Shown: one piece after another, positions 1 through 8,992 of the stretch
Numbering within the stretch: the first letter of the stretch is position 1
How the letters are laid out: every line of letters begins with the position of its first letter
Assembly: GCF_900114915.1 (NCBI RefSeq)
Contig: NZ_FOUS01000003.1
Location: 1 to 64,000, forward strand
Reading direction: 5' to 3'
Length of the DNA stretch: 64,000 nucleotides
DNA from: Bradyrhizobium sp. Rc3b
GTDB lineage: Bacteria > Pseudomonadota > Alphaproteobacteria > Rhizobiales > Xanthobacteraceae
Position numbers and translations under genes: made by a program
Notes under the pieces: model-generated
Databases searched by the model: none
What the model saw: only the letters and a program-made list of their open reading frames with translations
Told to the model about the DNA's origin: nothing

Positions 1-377
1 CCCGGCTCGCGACAGTGACGACCACATAGTCGCCCCTCTTGGGTGAGCCGGGATGGGCGACACATACGCCGAAACCGAATTTCGGTAAAGTGGAATATTT
101 TTAGCGAAGCGGATTGACAGAGGGCGACACAGGTACCGTCCCGTAGCCCGGATGGAGCGCCAGCGTAATCCGGGACGGTTCGAAATGCGGGCGAGCGGCC
201 CCGGATTGCGCTTCGCTCCATCCGGGCTACACGCAGACAGTCTGCACCGGTTCCAACGATCGAACGCGACGACCGAAGCGCCCCTGCGGCCGCGGCACCT
301 CATGCGCACCACAGACATAAAGTCGCGACAATCGTCGGGCTTGTCGATCGCCCTGCCCCCGCTTTCCCGGAGTTTCC
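1..377. other. gene-free leader before the MFS gene
   Basis: No convincing coding sequence is seen here. The three forward frames hit stops within the first 50 bases, so the tail of an upstream gene could end here but cannot be identified. The stretch holds a 13-bp dyad at 74-86 (arms ACCGAA and TTCGGT) and the long palindromic repeat listed separately. The 107-116 aa open frames over this stretch have Arg/Pro-rich, low-complexity translations and are not called. Confidence 0.5.
143..230. repeat. REP-like long imperfect inverted repeat
   Basis: The left arm at 143-174 and the right arm at 199-230 are reverse complements over about 30 bases with a few mismatches. Both contain the outer block gtagcccggatggagcg and the inner block aatccggg. 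The RNA would fold into a long hairpin. This looks like the dispersed palindromic repeat common in Bradyrhizobium/Rhodopseudomonas intergenic DNA (recalled, not searched). A degenerate half copy lies at 18178-18204. Confidence 0.75.
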
Positions 378-1532
378 ATGTCTTCCGCCGACCGGCCTTC
401 GACCCGCCTTGCGACCCGGCTTGCCTTCCTTGTCGCGGGTTTCGGCATCTCGTGCTGGGCGCCGCTGGTGCCGTTCGCGAAGACGCGGCTCGGCGTCGAT
501 GATGGCGTCCTCGGACTGCTACTGCTCAGCCTCGGCATCGGCTCGGTCATCGCGATGCTGGTGACTGGGATCGTGAGCGCGCGCTACGGCAGCAGGCCGA
601 TCATCATCGCGGGCGGGTTCGGTCTGGCGCTGGTTCTGCCCCTGCTCGCGATTGCGGCTACGCCCGCAACGCTGGCGCTGGCGCTTTTCGCATTCGGCGC
701 CGCGCTCGGCTCGATCGACGTCGCCATGAACATCCACGCCGTGGAGGTGGAGCGCGCCGCGCACCGCCCGCTGATGTCCGGCTTCCACGCCCTGTTCAGC
801 ATCGGGGGCTTTGCCGGATCCGCACTGATGACGGCGTTGCTCTCGCTGCAATTCGGAACGCTCGCCTGCACGCTGATCTGCTCCGTCCTGATGCTGATCG
901 CGATGGTCGCGACCTCGCCGCGCCTGCTTCGCTCCGTGCAGGTGCAGGAGGGCCCGCTGTTCGTGCTGCCGCACGGATCGGTGCTGCTGCTCGCGCTGCT
1001 CGGCGCCATCACCTTCCTGGTCGAAGGTGCGATGCTGGATTGGGGCGCGCTGCTCGTCATCGGCGCAGGTCTGGTCACCGAGGCGCAAGGCGGCGCCGGC
1101 TACATCGTGTTCTCGATCGCGATGACTGCGGGCCGGCTCGGCGGCGACGCCGTCGTTGCGCGCATCGGCGATCGCGCGACATTGCTCTGGGGCAGCCTCA
1201 TCGCGATCGCCGGTTTCGTGGTCCTGTTGACGGCGCCCATTGCGGCGGTCGCCATCGGCGGATTCCTGCTGATCGGGCTCGGCGCGTCGAATCTGGTGCC
1301 GGTGCTGTTCCGCCGGGCGGCGCGGCAAACGGTGATGCCCACCGGCCTTGCGGTCGCGGCGATCACGACCGCGGGCTACGCAGGGATTCTCATCGGGCCC
1401 GCCGGCGTCGGCTTCGTCGCACGTTTTGCCGGGTTGCCCTTGGCGTTCTGGCTGCTGGCTGCGCTGATGGGTCTGGTCACGCTATCGGCGCACATCGTCA
1501 CGAAGGACCCGGGTAAGACCACGGCGACCTAA
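378..1532 (+). CDS. MFS transporter, YbjJ-like
   Basis: A 384-residue polytopic membrane protein with about twelve hydrophobic helices, the usual length for the major facilitator superfamily. The loop between helices 2 and 3 carries the motif-A-like stretch GIVSARYGSRP, and a GALGS/MNIHAVEVE segment typical of YbjJ-type members follows. It should act in the inner membrane as a proton-driven exporter or importer; the substrate cannot be read. The ATG follows a CGGAG ribosome site. The next gene starts after a 158-nt gap with its own conserved box, so this looks monocistronic. No frameshift or truncation is seen. Confidence 0.85.
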   Translation: MSSADRPSTRLATRLAFLVAGFGISCWAPLVPFAKTRLGVDDGVLGLLLLSLGIGSVIAMLVTGIVSARYGSRPIIIAGGFGLALVLPLLAIAATPATLALALFAFGAALGSIDVAMNIHAVEVERAAHRPLMSGFHALFSIGGFAGSALMTALLSLQFGTLACTLICSVLMLIAMVATSPRLLRSVQVQEGPLFVLPHGSVLLLALLGAITFLVEGAMLDWGALLVIGAGLVTEAQGGAGYIVFSIAMTAGRLGGDAVVARIGDRATLLWGSLIAIAGFVVLLTAPIAAVAIGGFLLIGLGASNLVPVLFRRAARQTVMPTGLAVAAITTAGYAGILIGPAGVGFVARFAGLPLAFWLLAALMGLVTLSAHIVTKDPGKTTAT

Positions 1533-1610
1533 CCCCTTCCATTTCCGGCATGATTCAGGCGGGGCCGAAGCCGACCCACGCCATCTGCGCAGGTCTGCCA
1601 GCCATGCTGC

Positions 1611-1649
1611 TTTCGGCCAGTTTACTGGACGCCTCGTTCTGCTAGACCA
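1611..1649 (+). promoter_or_regulatory. conserved 39-bp box upstream of STAND regulator 1
   Basis: This 39-base block matches 9916-9954 at 37 of 39 positions, and both end 40-41 nt before the GTG start of a paralogous regulator gene. It contains a perfect dyad CCAGT-TT-ACTGG at 1617-1628 and, on the other strand, a CTAGC half-site like those upstream of nearby genes. It is probably the shared promoter/operator of the two paralogues, either an autoregulatory site or a relic of duplication. Confidence 0.65.
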
Positions 1650-1690
1650 CAACAATACCTTTTGACTCCCGTTGCGGGGGGCAATGGCAC

Positions 1691-4534
1691 GTGCCAGCTC
1701 ACAATAACAACCAAGACTCGGCCATTTCATTCGGGCCATTTCGGCTGTTTCCCAAGTCCCGGCTCCTGGAGAAGGAAGGGGAGCCGCTTCATGTCGGCGG
1801 CCGCGCGCTCGATATTCTCATCCTGCTTGCCGAGCGCCCCGGAGAAGTCATCGACAAGAGAGAGCTGGTCAAGCGCATCTGGGCCGACGTGAATGTCGAC
1901 GAGGGCAGCCTGCGCTTCCATGTCGCAGCGTTGCGCAAGGTGCTCGGCGATACCGGTAAATCGGCCCGTTATGTCCTCAATGTGCCCGGCCGCGGCTATT
2001 GCTTTGTCGCCCCGTTCGCCCAAATCGCCTCGCAGGTCGCGCCAGCCGCCGCCGAGATCATTCCTCGCTCGCTGCCCACTCAGCTTGCGAAGATGGTCGG
2101 ACGCGAGGAGGTCATCGAGAAGATTTCAAACGGCCTGACGCTCTATCGCTTCATGACCCTGGTCGGCCCGGGCGGCATCGGCAAAACGGCGGTCGCCGTC
2201 ACGGTCGGGCATCGGCGCTCGGCGGATTTCGACGGCCGCGTCTTCTTCGTCGATTTCGGTCCGCTGCGGGATGCGAGCCATGTCCCGACCACCATCGCCT
2301 CCGTCCTCGGACTGACCGTCAGCGCGGAGGATCCGACGCCGGCCGTGCTGACATTTTTGAAGACCGGGCCGGCCCTGCTGATCTTCGACAGCTGCGAGCA
2401 TGTGCTTGATACGCTGGCGCCTCTCGTTGAGCGCATCGTTCGCGAAGCGCCTCAGCTTCGTGTTCTCGCCACCAGCCGCGAGTCGTTCCGGAGCGAAGGC
2501 GAGCGGATATTCCGGCTGTTTCCGCTGGATTGTCCGCCCGAGCGCGAGGGCCTCGACGTCGCAGAAGTTCTTGCCTATCCCGCCGCCCAGCTCTTCGTCG
2601 AGCGCATCGCGCAGAGCTCCGGGCCGTTCCAGCTCAGCGCGGAAGAGGCGCCGCTTGTCGCCAGCATCTGCCGGCGGCTCGACGGCATTGCGCTGGCGAT
2701 CGAGCTCGCGGCGGGCCGTGTCAATGCGTATGGCATCGCCGGCACCGCCTCCCTGCTCGACAGCCGTTTCTCGCTGCAATGGCGCGGACGGCGCACGGCC
2801 GTCCCCCGGCACCAGACGCTCGCCGCCGCCCTCGACTGGAGCTACGACCTCCTGTCTCCGGCGGAAAGCGCCACCTTGCGACGATTGTCGGTGTTCGCAG
2901 GGCCGTTCGCGCCGGAGGCGGCCGCCGCGGTCGCGTCGGGCGACGGCCTCAGCACCTCGGAGACGCTGGAGGCGATCGACAGCCTGGTCACCAAATCGCT
3001 GATCTCGCCATCCGGCTCGCGGGCGCTGCGCTATCGCCTGCTCGACACCACGCGCACCTACGCGCTCGGGAAACTGAACGAGCTCGGTGAAACCAGGCAG
3101 TTCGCGCGGCGTCATGCGGAGCATTTTCGCGATTTCTTCGAGCGCGCGGGGGCCGACACGTCGACGCCGCTGCCCGAATGGCTCAGCACCTATGGCGGCG
3201 AGCTCGACAATGTGCGCGCGGCGCTGGACTGGGCCTTCGCGCCCGACGGCGACACCAGGCTCGGCATTGCGCTGACGGCCGCCGCCGTCACCCTGTGGGT
3301 GCGTCTGTCGCTGTTCGCCGAATGCCGCGAGCGCAGCAGAACGGCGCTGGCGGCGCTCGGAGACGACGGCGACAACGACCGCATCCGCATGCAGCTCCTG
3401 TCGGCACTCGGCTGGTCGCTGATGTATGGCGAGGGCCGCGCGCGCGAGGCGCGCCCGCTCCTCGAGACGACGCTCGAGCTCGCTGAGAACCTCGACGACA
3501 AGGACTTCCGGCTGCGCGCACTCTGGGGCCTGTGCATCGACCAGTTCAACAACGGGCAGTTCGGCAAGGCCCGCGCGCTCGCCGAGCGCTTTGCGAAGGT
3601 GGCAGCGAATTCGCCCGACAGCACCGATCTCATGCTGGGCGACCGCCTGATGGCCGTCGCGCTGCATTATCTCGGGGACCAGAACGACGCGCGGCAGCGC
3701 ATCGACCGGGTGAACGCCTCGCTGCATGTGCTGGTGGCGAAGCCGAAAATCTTCCCGCTCGATCTCAGGATATCGACGCAATATTTCCGGGCCCGCATCC
3801 TCTGGCTTCAGGGCCTCGCCGATCAGGCCCAGGCGCTCGCCGCTGAGAACATCGAGGAAGGCCGCGCCAACGGCCATGCGCTGACCTTCTGCAGCGTGCT
3901 GGGACAGGCCGCCTGCCCGATCGCGTTCTGGTCCGGCGATTTCGAGGCCGCCGAGCGCCACGGCGCCGAGCTGCTCGAACACACCGAGCGCCACGGAATC
4001 CGGCTGTGGGGCCTATGGGCACGCGCCTTCAACGCCGCGGTCGTGGCCAGGCGCGGCGACATCGCCACCGGCCTGCCGCTCCTGCGCGAAGAGCTCAACC
4101 GCGCCGGCGATGCGCGCTTCCTGCCGCGCTTTCTGCCGCTGCTCGGCGAGTTCGCCGCGTGCTTCCTCGAAGCCGACCAGGTCGACCGCGGCCTCGACAC
4201 GATCGAGGAGGTCCTGACCCGCTGCAACGACCGGCAGGAGCGCTGGTATCTGCCGGAGCTGCTCCGCATCAAGGGGGAATTGATGCTCAGAAGCGCACGG
4301 CATACTGAGCACGCCGAGGCGCACTTTCGCGAGGGCATCGACATCGCCGTCGAGCAGGGCGCGCGCTTCTGGGAGCTCCGCTGCGCGACCAGTCTCGCGC
4401 GGGCCATGATCGGAGCCGGCCGGAGCGCGGAAGCCCGGGTGGCTCTCGACAATGTCTGCGGGACGTTTGCCGAAGGCTCCGGCATCGCCGACATGCGCAT
4501 GGCCCGCGACCTGATCGCGCGATCGCGGGCCTGA
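1691..4534 (+). CDS. winged-helix STAND ATPase regulator, paralogue 1
   Basis: A 947-residue predicted transcription regulator. Residues ~12-108 are an OmpR/CadC-type winged helix (recognition helix around DEGSLRFHVAALRKVLGD, wing ending RGYCFVAP). Residues ~135-345 are a STAND/NB-ARC-like ATPase: P-loop VGPGGIGKT at 158-166, Walker B ALLIFDSCEH near 228-237, a TSRES sensor near 261, and GIALAIELAAGRV near 333. The rest is helical, TPR-like repeat sequence, probably the ligand or partner sensor. There is no receiver domain and no membrane segment. The GTG start is chosen because the frame begins at the conserved N-terminus and matches paralogue 2. It is one of three such genes in 15 kb. The signal is unknown; genes with CTAAC repeats nearby are candidate targets. 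Confidence 0.85.
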   Translation: MPAHNNNQDSAISFGPFRLFPKSRLLEKEGEPLHVGGRALDILILLAERPGEVIDKRELVKRIWADVNVDEGSLRFHVAALRKVLGDTGKSARYVLNVPGRGYCFVAPFAQIASQVAPAAAEIIPRSLPTQLAKMVGREEVIEKISNGLTLYRFMTLVGPGGIGKTAVAVTVGHRRSADFDGRVFFVDFGPLRDASHVPTTIASVLGLTVSAEDPTPAVLTFLKTGPALLIFDSCEHVLDTLAPLVERIVREAPQLRVLATSRESFRSEGERIFRLFPLDCPPEREGLDVAEVLAYPAAQLFVERIAQSSGPFQLSAEEAPLVASICRRLDGIALAIELAAGRVNAYGIAGTASLLDSRFSLQWRGRRTAVPRHQTLAAALDWSYDLLSPAESATLRRLSVFAGPFAPEAAAAVASGDGLSTSETLEAIDSLVTKSLISPSGSRALRYRLLDTTRTYALGKLNELGETRQFARRHAEHFRDFFERAGADTSTPLPEWLSTYGGELDNVRAALDWAFAPDGDTRLGIALTAAAVTLWVRLSLFAECRERSRTALAALGDDGDNDRIRMQLLSALGWSLMYGEGRAREARPLLETTLELAENLDDKDFRLRALWGLCIDQFNNGQFGKARALAERFAKVAANSPDSTDLMLGDRLMAVALHYLGDQNDARQRIDRVNASLHVLVAKPKIFPLDLRISTQYFRARILWLQGLADQAQALAAENIEEGRANGHALTFCSVLGQAACPIAFWSGDFEAAERHGAELLEHTERHGIRLWGLWARAFNAAVVARRGDIATGLPLLREELNRAGDARFLPRFLPLLGEFAACFLEADQVDRGLDTIEEVLTRCNDRQERWYLPELLRIKGELMLRSARHTEHAEAHFREGIDIAVEQGARFWELRCATSLARAMIGAGRSAEARVALDNVCGTFAEGSGIADMRMARDLIARSRA

Positions 4535-4553
4535 CGGCGCGTGGCGTCTTGAT

Positions 4554-5069
4554 CTAGCCTCCCACCGCAGCAGCGCGGCGCGGCAGCTTCCAGCCGGGCC
4601 GGATGAAGTGGCAGGTGTAGCCGTCAGGATAGCGTTCGAGATAGTCCTGATGCTCGGGTTCGGCCTCCCAGAACTCGCCTGCGGGCGCGACCTCGGTCAC
4701 CACCTTGCCGGGCCACAGGCCGGACGCCTCGACGTCGGCGATGGTGTCTTCGGCGATCTTCTTCTGCTCGTCGCTCGCATAGAAGATCGCGGAGCGATAG
4801 CTGGTGCCTCGGTCATTGCCCTGGCGATCGAGCGTGGTGGGGTCGTGGATCTGGAAGAAGAACTCCAGCATGGTCCGGTAGCTGGTCCTGGCGGGATCGA
4901 ACATGATCTCGATCGCCTCGGCGTGGCCTTCGTGGTTGCGGTAGGTTGCGTTCTTCACCTTGCCGCCGGTGTAGCCGACGCGTGTGGAAATCACGCCTGG
5001 TTGCTTGCGGATCAGATCCTGCATGCCCCAGAAGCAGCCTCCGGCCAAAACTGCGCGCTCCATTGTCAT
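4554..5069 (-). CDS. msrA: peptide-methionine (S)-S-oxide reductase
   Basis: A 171-residue MsrA that reduces methionine-S-sulfoxide in oxidised proteins. The active-site motif GCFWG sits near the N-terminus, followed by the family signatures [15 protein letters not shown] and SYRSAIFY. A longer frame reaches a GTG at 5114, but the ATG at 5069 is preferred: it has a GGGAG site 8 nt upstream and the protein then starts [15 protein letters not shown], as in the family. It precedes the OsmC-like gene on the chromosome but is downstream in transcription, separated by a 25-bp palindrome. The oxidative-damage theme fits the neighbours. Confidence 0.93.
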   Translation of the reverse strand: MTMERAVLAGGCFWGMQDLIRKQPGVISTRVGYTGGKVKNATYRNHEGHAEAIEIMFDPARTSYRTMLEFFFQIHDPTTLDRQGNDRGTSYRSAIFYASDEQKKIAEDTIADVEASGLWPGKVVTEVAPAGEFWEAEPEHQDYLERYPDGYTCHFIRPGWKLPRRAAAVGG

Positions 5070-5163
5070 TTGTCCGCTCCCAATTGACCGCTCTGTCGGT
5101 CCTGCATCTGCCACATCCTATGCCTTCCGCAGCCCTGCCGAAAGCCGGGCATACCCTGTACGA

Positions 5164-5188
5164 CCATCCGGGTCGTCGACCCGGATGG
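5164..5188. repeat. 25-bp near-perfect palindrome between osmC-like and msrA
   Basis: Twelve-base arms CCATCCGGGTCG and CGACCCGGATGG flank a single centre base. The palindrome lies 20 nt past the OsmC-like stop and about 95 nt before the msrA start, both on the minus strand. No U-run follows, so it is a stable hairpin or operator rather than a classical terminator. It shares the ccggatgg core with the repeat at 143-230. Confidence 0.6.
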
Positions 5189-5207
5189 CACGAACTGTCC
5201 CTCGCCG

Positions 5208-5630
5208 CTAGCCCAGCTTGGCGTCGAGCGTGATCGCCGCGTTGAGCACCTTCGACACCGGGCAGTTCTTCTCGGCCTCGCCGGCGAACTTGGCAAAACC
5301 TGCCTCGTCGAGGTTCGGCACCTTGGCACGCAAGGTCAGCGCGGACTTGCTGATCTTGAAGCCCTTGCCTTCGGGCTCCAGGGTCACCGCGGCTTCGGTC
5401 GAGAGCTCGTCCGGCGTGAAACCTGCCATCTGAAGACCGAAGGCCAGCGCCATCGTAAAACAGCCGGCATGGGCCGCAGCGATCAATTCCTCGGGATTGG
5501 TGCCCTTCTCGTTCTCGAAGCGGGTCTTGAACGAATAGGGCGTCTCGGCCAGCACGCCGGACTCGCTCGTCAGATGGCCGGTGCCGTCGCGGCCGGTGCC
5601 CTTCCATACTGCTTTCGCTTTGCGGATCAT
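5208..5630 (-). CDS. OsmC/Ohr family peroxidase
   Basis: A 140-residue OsmC-type thiol peroxidase, which reduces organic hydroperoxides with a pair of conserved cysteines. Both are visible: C57 in AAAHAGCFTMAL and C123 in KNCPVSKVL. The subgroup with an MIRKAKAVWKG start is the OsmC branch (YhfA/OsmC-like) rather than Ohr. The ATG at 5630 is chosen over longer frames because it gives the exact family N-terminus; everything upstream in the frame is Arg/Pro-rich shadow sequence. It is cytoplasmic and sits between msrA and a crotonase gene, all on the minus strand. Confidence 0.93.
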   Translation of the reverse strand: MIRKAKAVWKGTGRDGTGHLTSESGVLAETPYSFKTRFENEKGTNPEELIAAAHAGCFTMALAFGLQMAGFTPDELSTEAAVTLEPEGKGFKISKSALTLRAKVPNLDEAGFAKFAGEAEKNCPVSKVLNAAITLDAKLG

Positions 5631-5740
5631 CTCAATTCTCCTCGTTTGTTTTTGCGCACCGGCGCTCTGTACCGGTGGAAGGCGGCATCGGCGTGACCGC
5701 CTGCCGCCGCTCCAACCGGCCGCGTGTCGCAACGGTTCCG

Positions 5741-6589
5741 CTAGCTGCCGATCTGTCCGACGTGGAAGCCGAGCCGGTTCTCGACGTCCCCGGCGCGGTG
5801 GAAGCCCCGCGCCATCAGCGCCTTGATCCTGGTCTGGCTCGCGGGGCGGCTGAGCGAGGCCAGGAACGCGTCCCACTCCGGCTTGATTTCGGCGTCCGGC
5901 GGCAGGCTTGCGACATCGACAAGACGCTTGGTCTCGGCGATCGCCTCCTTGTCGAACGAGGCGATGCGCATCGCGAGTGCCTCGACGAAACCGTCGAGCT
6001 CGGCATCCGGCAACGACCGGTTGACGTAACCGTAGCGTTCGGCGAGATCGCCATGGATGTCGTCGGCGCCGAGCAGCACTTCGAGCGCACGGCCGCGGCC
6101 CATCAGGCGCGGCAGCCGCGCCATCGGCCCGCCACCGGGCACGAGGCCCGCGCCGACCTCCCATTGCGACAGGATCGCCTTCTCGCGGCTGGCAAAGCGC
6201 ATGTCGCTCGCGAGCGCGAGCTCGCTGCCGACACCCGTTGCGCGGCCACGGATCGCGGCGATGGAGACGACCGGCGCGCGGCTGAGGCGTACCAGCATGT
6301 CGGGCAACGCCTCGAGGCCGGTCGGCCCGCGCGGAATACGAAGCGAATCTTCCAGCGGCGCCAGGAAATCGTAATGGGTGATGAAGAAGCCTTCGACGGC
6401 ACTGTCGAACACCACGACCTTCACGTCCGGATCGGTCTCGATCCTGCTGACGATGTCGCCCAGCACCGGCAGCTGCTTCGGGCCGAAAATATTCACCGGC
6501 GGCATGTCGAAGGTGACACGCCAGTAGGACGGCAGGCGGCGCTCGAGGTGGATGTCTTGGGTCGTGAAGGTGCGTTCGGGACGGTTCAT
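5741..6589 (-). CDS. enoyl-CoA hydratase/isomerase (crotonase) family protein
   Basis: A 282-residue crotonase-fold protein. It shows the oxyanion-hole stretch AIRGRATGVGSELALASDMRFAS and then the GAGLVPGGGPMARLPRLMGRGRALEVLL segment where the catalytic Glu region usually lies. The second oxyanion-type Gly is present, but the usual acid residues are not clearly conserved, so hydratase activity is uncertain. The N-terminus is atypical (DMPPVNIFGPKQLPVL). The ATG at 6589 has an AGGAG site 8 nt upstream and is preferred to the GTG-type start 10 codons earlier. It follows the epoxide-hydrolase gene by about 30 nt, so the two are probably co-transcribed. Confidence 0.8.
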   Translation of the reverse strand: MNRPERTFTTQDIHLERRLPSYWRVTFDMPPVNIFGPKQLPVLGDIVSRIETDPDVKVVVFDSAVEGFFITHYDFLAPLEDSLRIPRGPTGLEALPDMLVRLSRAPVVSIAAIRGRATGVGSELALASDMRFASREKAILSQWEVGAGLVPGGGPMARLPRLMGRGRALEVLLGADDIHGDLAERYGYVNRSLPDAELDGFVEALAMRIASFDKEAIAETKRLVDVASLPPDAEIKPEWDAFLASLSRPASQTRIKALMARGFHRAGDVENRLGFHVGQIGS

Positions 6590-6620
6590 TGCTTGCACTC
6601 CTGATGTATGGGTTCGCATC

Positions 6621-7934
6621 TCAGATCGATTGCCGCAGCGGACGGAACGCGGTCCGCACTTCCGCAGAGAACAGCGCCGGCTGCTCCCAGGCCGCGAAGT
6701 GTCCGCCCTTGTCGAGGCGGTTGTAGTGGATCAGCTTGGGGTAGGCCTTCTCTGCCCAGCTCCGCGGCGCGGCGTAGATCTCGTCCGGGAAGACGCTGAC
6801 GGCGACGGGAATCTTGACCTGCTTGGGCGCGAAGAACACCAGCTTGTTCTCCCAGTACAGCCGCGCCGAGGAGACCGCGGTGTTGGTGAGCCAATAGAGC
6901 GTGATGTTGTCGACCACATCATCGCGCGACAGCCCTTCCGTCCTGCCATCGAACACGCGTGCGATCATCGCGGCGCTGCGCGCATCATGATCGAGCATCC
7001 AGGACGCGAGGCCCGCGGGCGAATCCACGAGGCCATTGAGCGTCTGCGGCCGGTTCGACATCTCGATCGCGTAGCCGAGGCCATGCTTGTAGAAATCATC
7101 GAGCTGGTCGTAGGCAAGGCGCTCCTCAGTCGAGAGGTTCGCCGGGCGCGTTCCGCCGGGTTGAAGCGCCCTGGCGATGTCGTCGGGGACGGTCGCGGGC
7201 ATGTTGGTGTGAATGCCGAGCAATTCCGGCGGCGCGATCAGCGCCATCTGCTCCGTCACGGCATTGCCCCAATCGCCGCCTTGGGCGACATAGCGGCTGT
7301 AGCCGAGCCGCTTCATCAGCACGATCCAGGCCCGCGCGATGCGCTGGGGGTCCCAGCCGAGCACCGTCGGCTTGCCCGAGAAGCCGTGGCCAGGGAGCGA
7401 GGGAATCACAAGGTCGAACGCGTCCGCGGCCTTGGCGCCGTGCGCGGTCGGATCGGTGAGCGGACCGACGATCTTCATCTGCTCGATGATCGAGCCGGGC
7501 CAACCATGCGTGACGATCATCGGCAGTGCATTCTCGTGCCGCGAGCGGACGTGAATGAAGTGAATGTCGACGCCGTCGATTTCGGTGACGAATTGCGGCA
7601 AGGCGTTCAACCGGGCCTCCACCTTGCGCCAGTCGTAGTCGCTCTGCCAGTAGCGCACGAGCTGTTGCATCGTCATTAGCTGCACGCCCTGCGACTGATC
7701 GGTGACGATCTCGCGATCCGGCCAGCGTGTGGCAGCCAGGCGCCGGCGCAGGTCGAGCAGATCCTGCTCGGGCACACTGATCTGGAATGGCCGGATGGCG
7801 CCGCCTGCGGTAGCCTTGGCAGGATGCAGCGGCAACAGGCTCGACACGCTGGCGGCAACCGCGGTCATCGCGGCCTGGCTCAGCAATTGACGGCGGTCGG
7901 GATTGAGGCTCTCAGTTCGGGCTTGCGCGGTCAT
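6621..7934 (-). CDS. Tat-exported epoxide hydrolase-like alpha/beta hydrolase
   Basis: A 437-residue protein with a twin-arginine signal (NPDRRQLLSQ, then a hydrophobic run and AKA). An epoxide-hydrolase N-terminal domain (~48-155) and an alpha/beta-hydrolase fold follow. The oxyanion motif HGWPGS is at 143-148, the nucleophile D221 lies in GGDWG, and a C-terminal His is at ~412 in KGGHFAAWEQP. It would open epoxides to diols in the periplasm. Bacterial members with this layout are often of unknown substrate. A triple CTAAC repeat lies 100 nt upstream in the same orientation, suggesting control by one of the nearby winged-helix regulators. The crotonase gene follows directly. Confidence 0.85.
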   Translation of the reverse strand: MTAQARTESLNPDRRQLLSQAAMTAVAASVSSLLPLHPAKATAGGAIRPFQISVPEQDLLDLRRRLAATRWPDREIVTDQSQGVQLMTMQQLVRYWQSDYDWRKVEARLNALPQFVTEIDGVDIHFIHVRSRHENALPMIVTHGWPGSIIEQMKIVGPLTDPTAHGAKAADAFDLVIPSLPGHGFSGKPTVLGWDPQRIARAWIVLMKRLGYSRYVAQGGDWGNAVTEQMALIAPPELLGIHTNMPATVPDDIARALQPGGTRPANLSTEERLAYDQLDDFYKHGLGYAIEMSNRPQTLNGLVDSPAGLASWMLDHDARSAAMIARVFDGRTEGLSRDDVVDNITLYWLTNTAVSSARLYWENKLVFFAPKQVKIPVAVSVFPDEIYAAPRSWAEKAYPKLIHYNRLDKGGHFAAWEQPALFSAEVRTAFRPLRQSI

Positions 7935-8033
7935 GTTGGATCTCCCTTGCTTTGGTCGGTGACGCTGACCGAGTTCGAAATCAACGCATCGGTTGGCGTG
8001 CAGGGAGATTGGCGCAGGCCCCGGCAGTTTGCT

Positions 8034-8059
8034 CGTTATGCATTGTTAGCCTGCGTTAG
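8034..8059 (-). promoter_or_regulatory. triple CTAAC direct repeat upstream of the epoxide hydrolase-like gene
   Basis: Read on the minus strand, hexamers CTAACG, CTAACA and ATAACG begin exactly 10 bp apart. One helical turn between direct repeats is how OmpR/PhoB-type winged helices bind in tandem. The site is 100 nt upstream of the start codon and points towards the gene. The flanking CAACGG is shared with the site at 8950-8975. Confidence 0.6.
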
Positions 8060-8173
8060 CCGTTGCGAGTCCGCGCAAGAGTGCGATGACATGCGCGCAA
8101 TACGACACGGCGCGCGACGACCAGTCATCGCGCGCCGTGTCGGCCAGGATCGGAAGATGCCTTTCGCTGCAGC

Positions 8174-8863
8174 TCAAGTCGGCAGCGGCTGGCCGGCCTG
8201 CTCGCGGACGATGTATTCGGCGTACCAGTCCGGCCAGTTCTCGTCGTGTCCGCCAGTCCGCGCCTCATGTTCGCCATGCGCCAGCGCCGCGCGACGCAGC
8301 GCTGCGGCCAGATCGGTCGCTGAGGCGAATGCCGTGCCGTCGCCTGCGATGCGTCCGGGCAATCGTGTCGTGACTTCCTGGAACAGCCAGCCATTGCCGT
8401 CGGGATCGCTGAACGCGGCGAATGAAGCATAGCTGCCGCGCTTCGGGTCAGCACCACTGACTCGAACGCTGCCGAACAGATATGGCTCGTCAGGCCCGGC
8501 ATGAACGTCGCCGGCACCGTGGAACGGCTCGCTGACCTCGACGCCGCGGGCGAGCAGATCCTGACGTGCCGCCTCGAGATCGGAGACGACCAGATACAGG
8601 CCTCGCGCCGAGCCCGGCGCGGCCGCCGTGACGTTCGTGCCGAAGATCACCGAACAGGCCGAGCCCGGCGGCGTGAACTGGATCACGCGCCAGTCGTCGC
8701 CTGACGTGAAATCAGCATCCAGTCGCCAGCCGAGGCGCGTGTAGAACGCCTTGGCGCGGTCGACATCGGACACCGGGATCACGAGGACCTCGAGCTTCAA
8801 ATCAACTCCATGAGATTTCGAGGGCTTGGTTTCAGCTTGGCGATTCAGCTCGATCACAGCCAT
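8174..8863 (-). CDS. VOC/glyoxalase-fold protein
   Basis: A 229-residue vicinal-oxygen-chelate protein. It has a typical VOC opening (LEVLVIPVSDVDRAKAFYTRLGWRLDADF) and a DPDGNGWLFQEV ending. A further ~65 residues contain ENWPDWYAEYIVREQAGQ, an extension found in glyoxalase/bleomycin-resistance-like proteins of soil bacteria. The enzyme activity cannot be assigned. The ATG at 8863 has an AGGAG site 7 nt upstream; the TTG two codons earlier is less likely. A triple CTAAC repeat lies 87 nt upstream, facing the gene. Confidence 0.85.
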   Translation of the reverse strand: MAVIELNRQAETKPSKSHGVDLKLEVLVIPVSDVDRAKAFYTRLGWRLDADFTSGDDWRVIQFTPPGSACSVIFGTNVTAAAPGSARGLYLVVSDLEAARQDLLARGVEVSEPFHGAGDVHAGPDEPYLFGSVRVSGADPKRGSYASFAAFSDPDGNGWLFQEVTTRLPGRIAGDGTAFASATDLAAALRRAALAHGEHEARTGGHDENWPDWYAEYIVREQAGQPLPT

Positions 8864-8949
8864 GTCCAACTCCTTGTTTCAAGCCGCGGGTCCGGGATCG
8901 ACACCCGCTCCGAACGTCAGGACTGTCGCGCAAACGAGAGATTTTTACC

Positions 8950-8975
8950 CGTTATGGGGTGTTAGAGTCCGCTAG
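8950..8975 (-). promoter_or_regulatory. triple CTAAC direct repeat upstream of the VOC gene
   Basis: On the minus strand the hexamers are CTAGCG, CTAACA and ATAACG at 10-bp spacing. The last two are identical to those of the site at 8034-8059, and both sites are preceded by CAACGG. The near identity over different flanks argues for a conserved operator. Confidence 0.6.
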
Positions 8976-8992
8976 CCGTTGTGAGGGAGGGC

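Noticed and set aside
2126..3994. 622-codon open frame antisense to STAND regulator 1
   Set aside because: It mirrors the GC-rich third positions of the real gene. The translation is Arg/Gln/Glu-rich with no motif and no ribosome site, while the sense frame has full ATPase motifs.
5164..5188. Palindrome as a Rho-independent terminator of the OsmC-like gene
   Set aside because: It is a strong stem but lacks a T-run on the minus-strand side, so it is listed as a repeat only.
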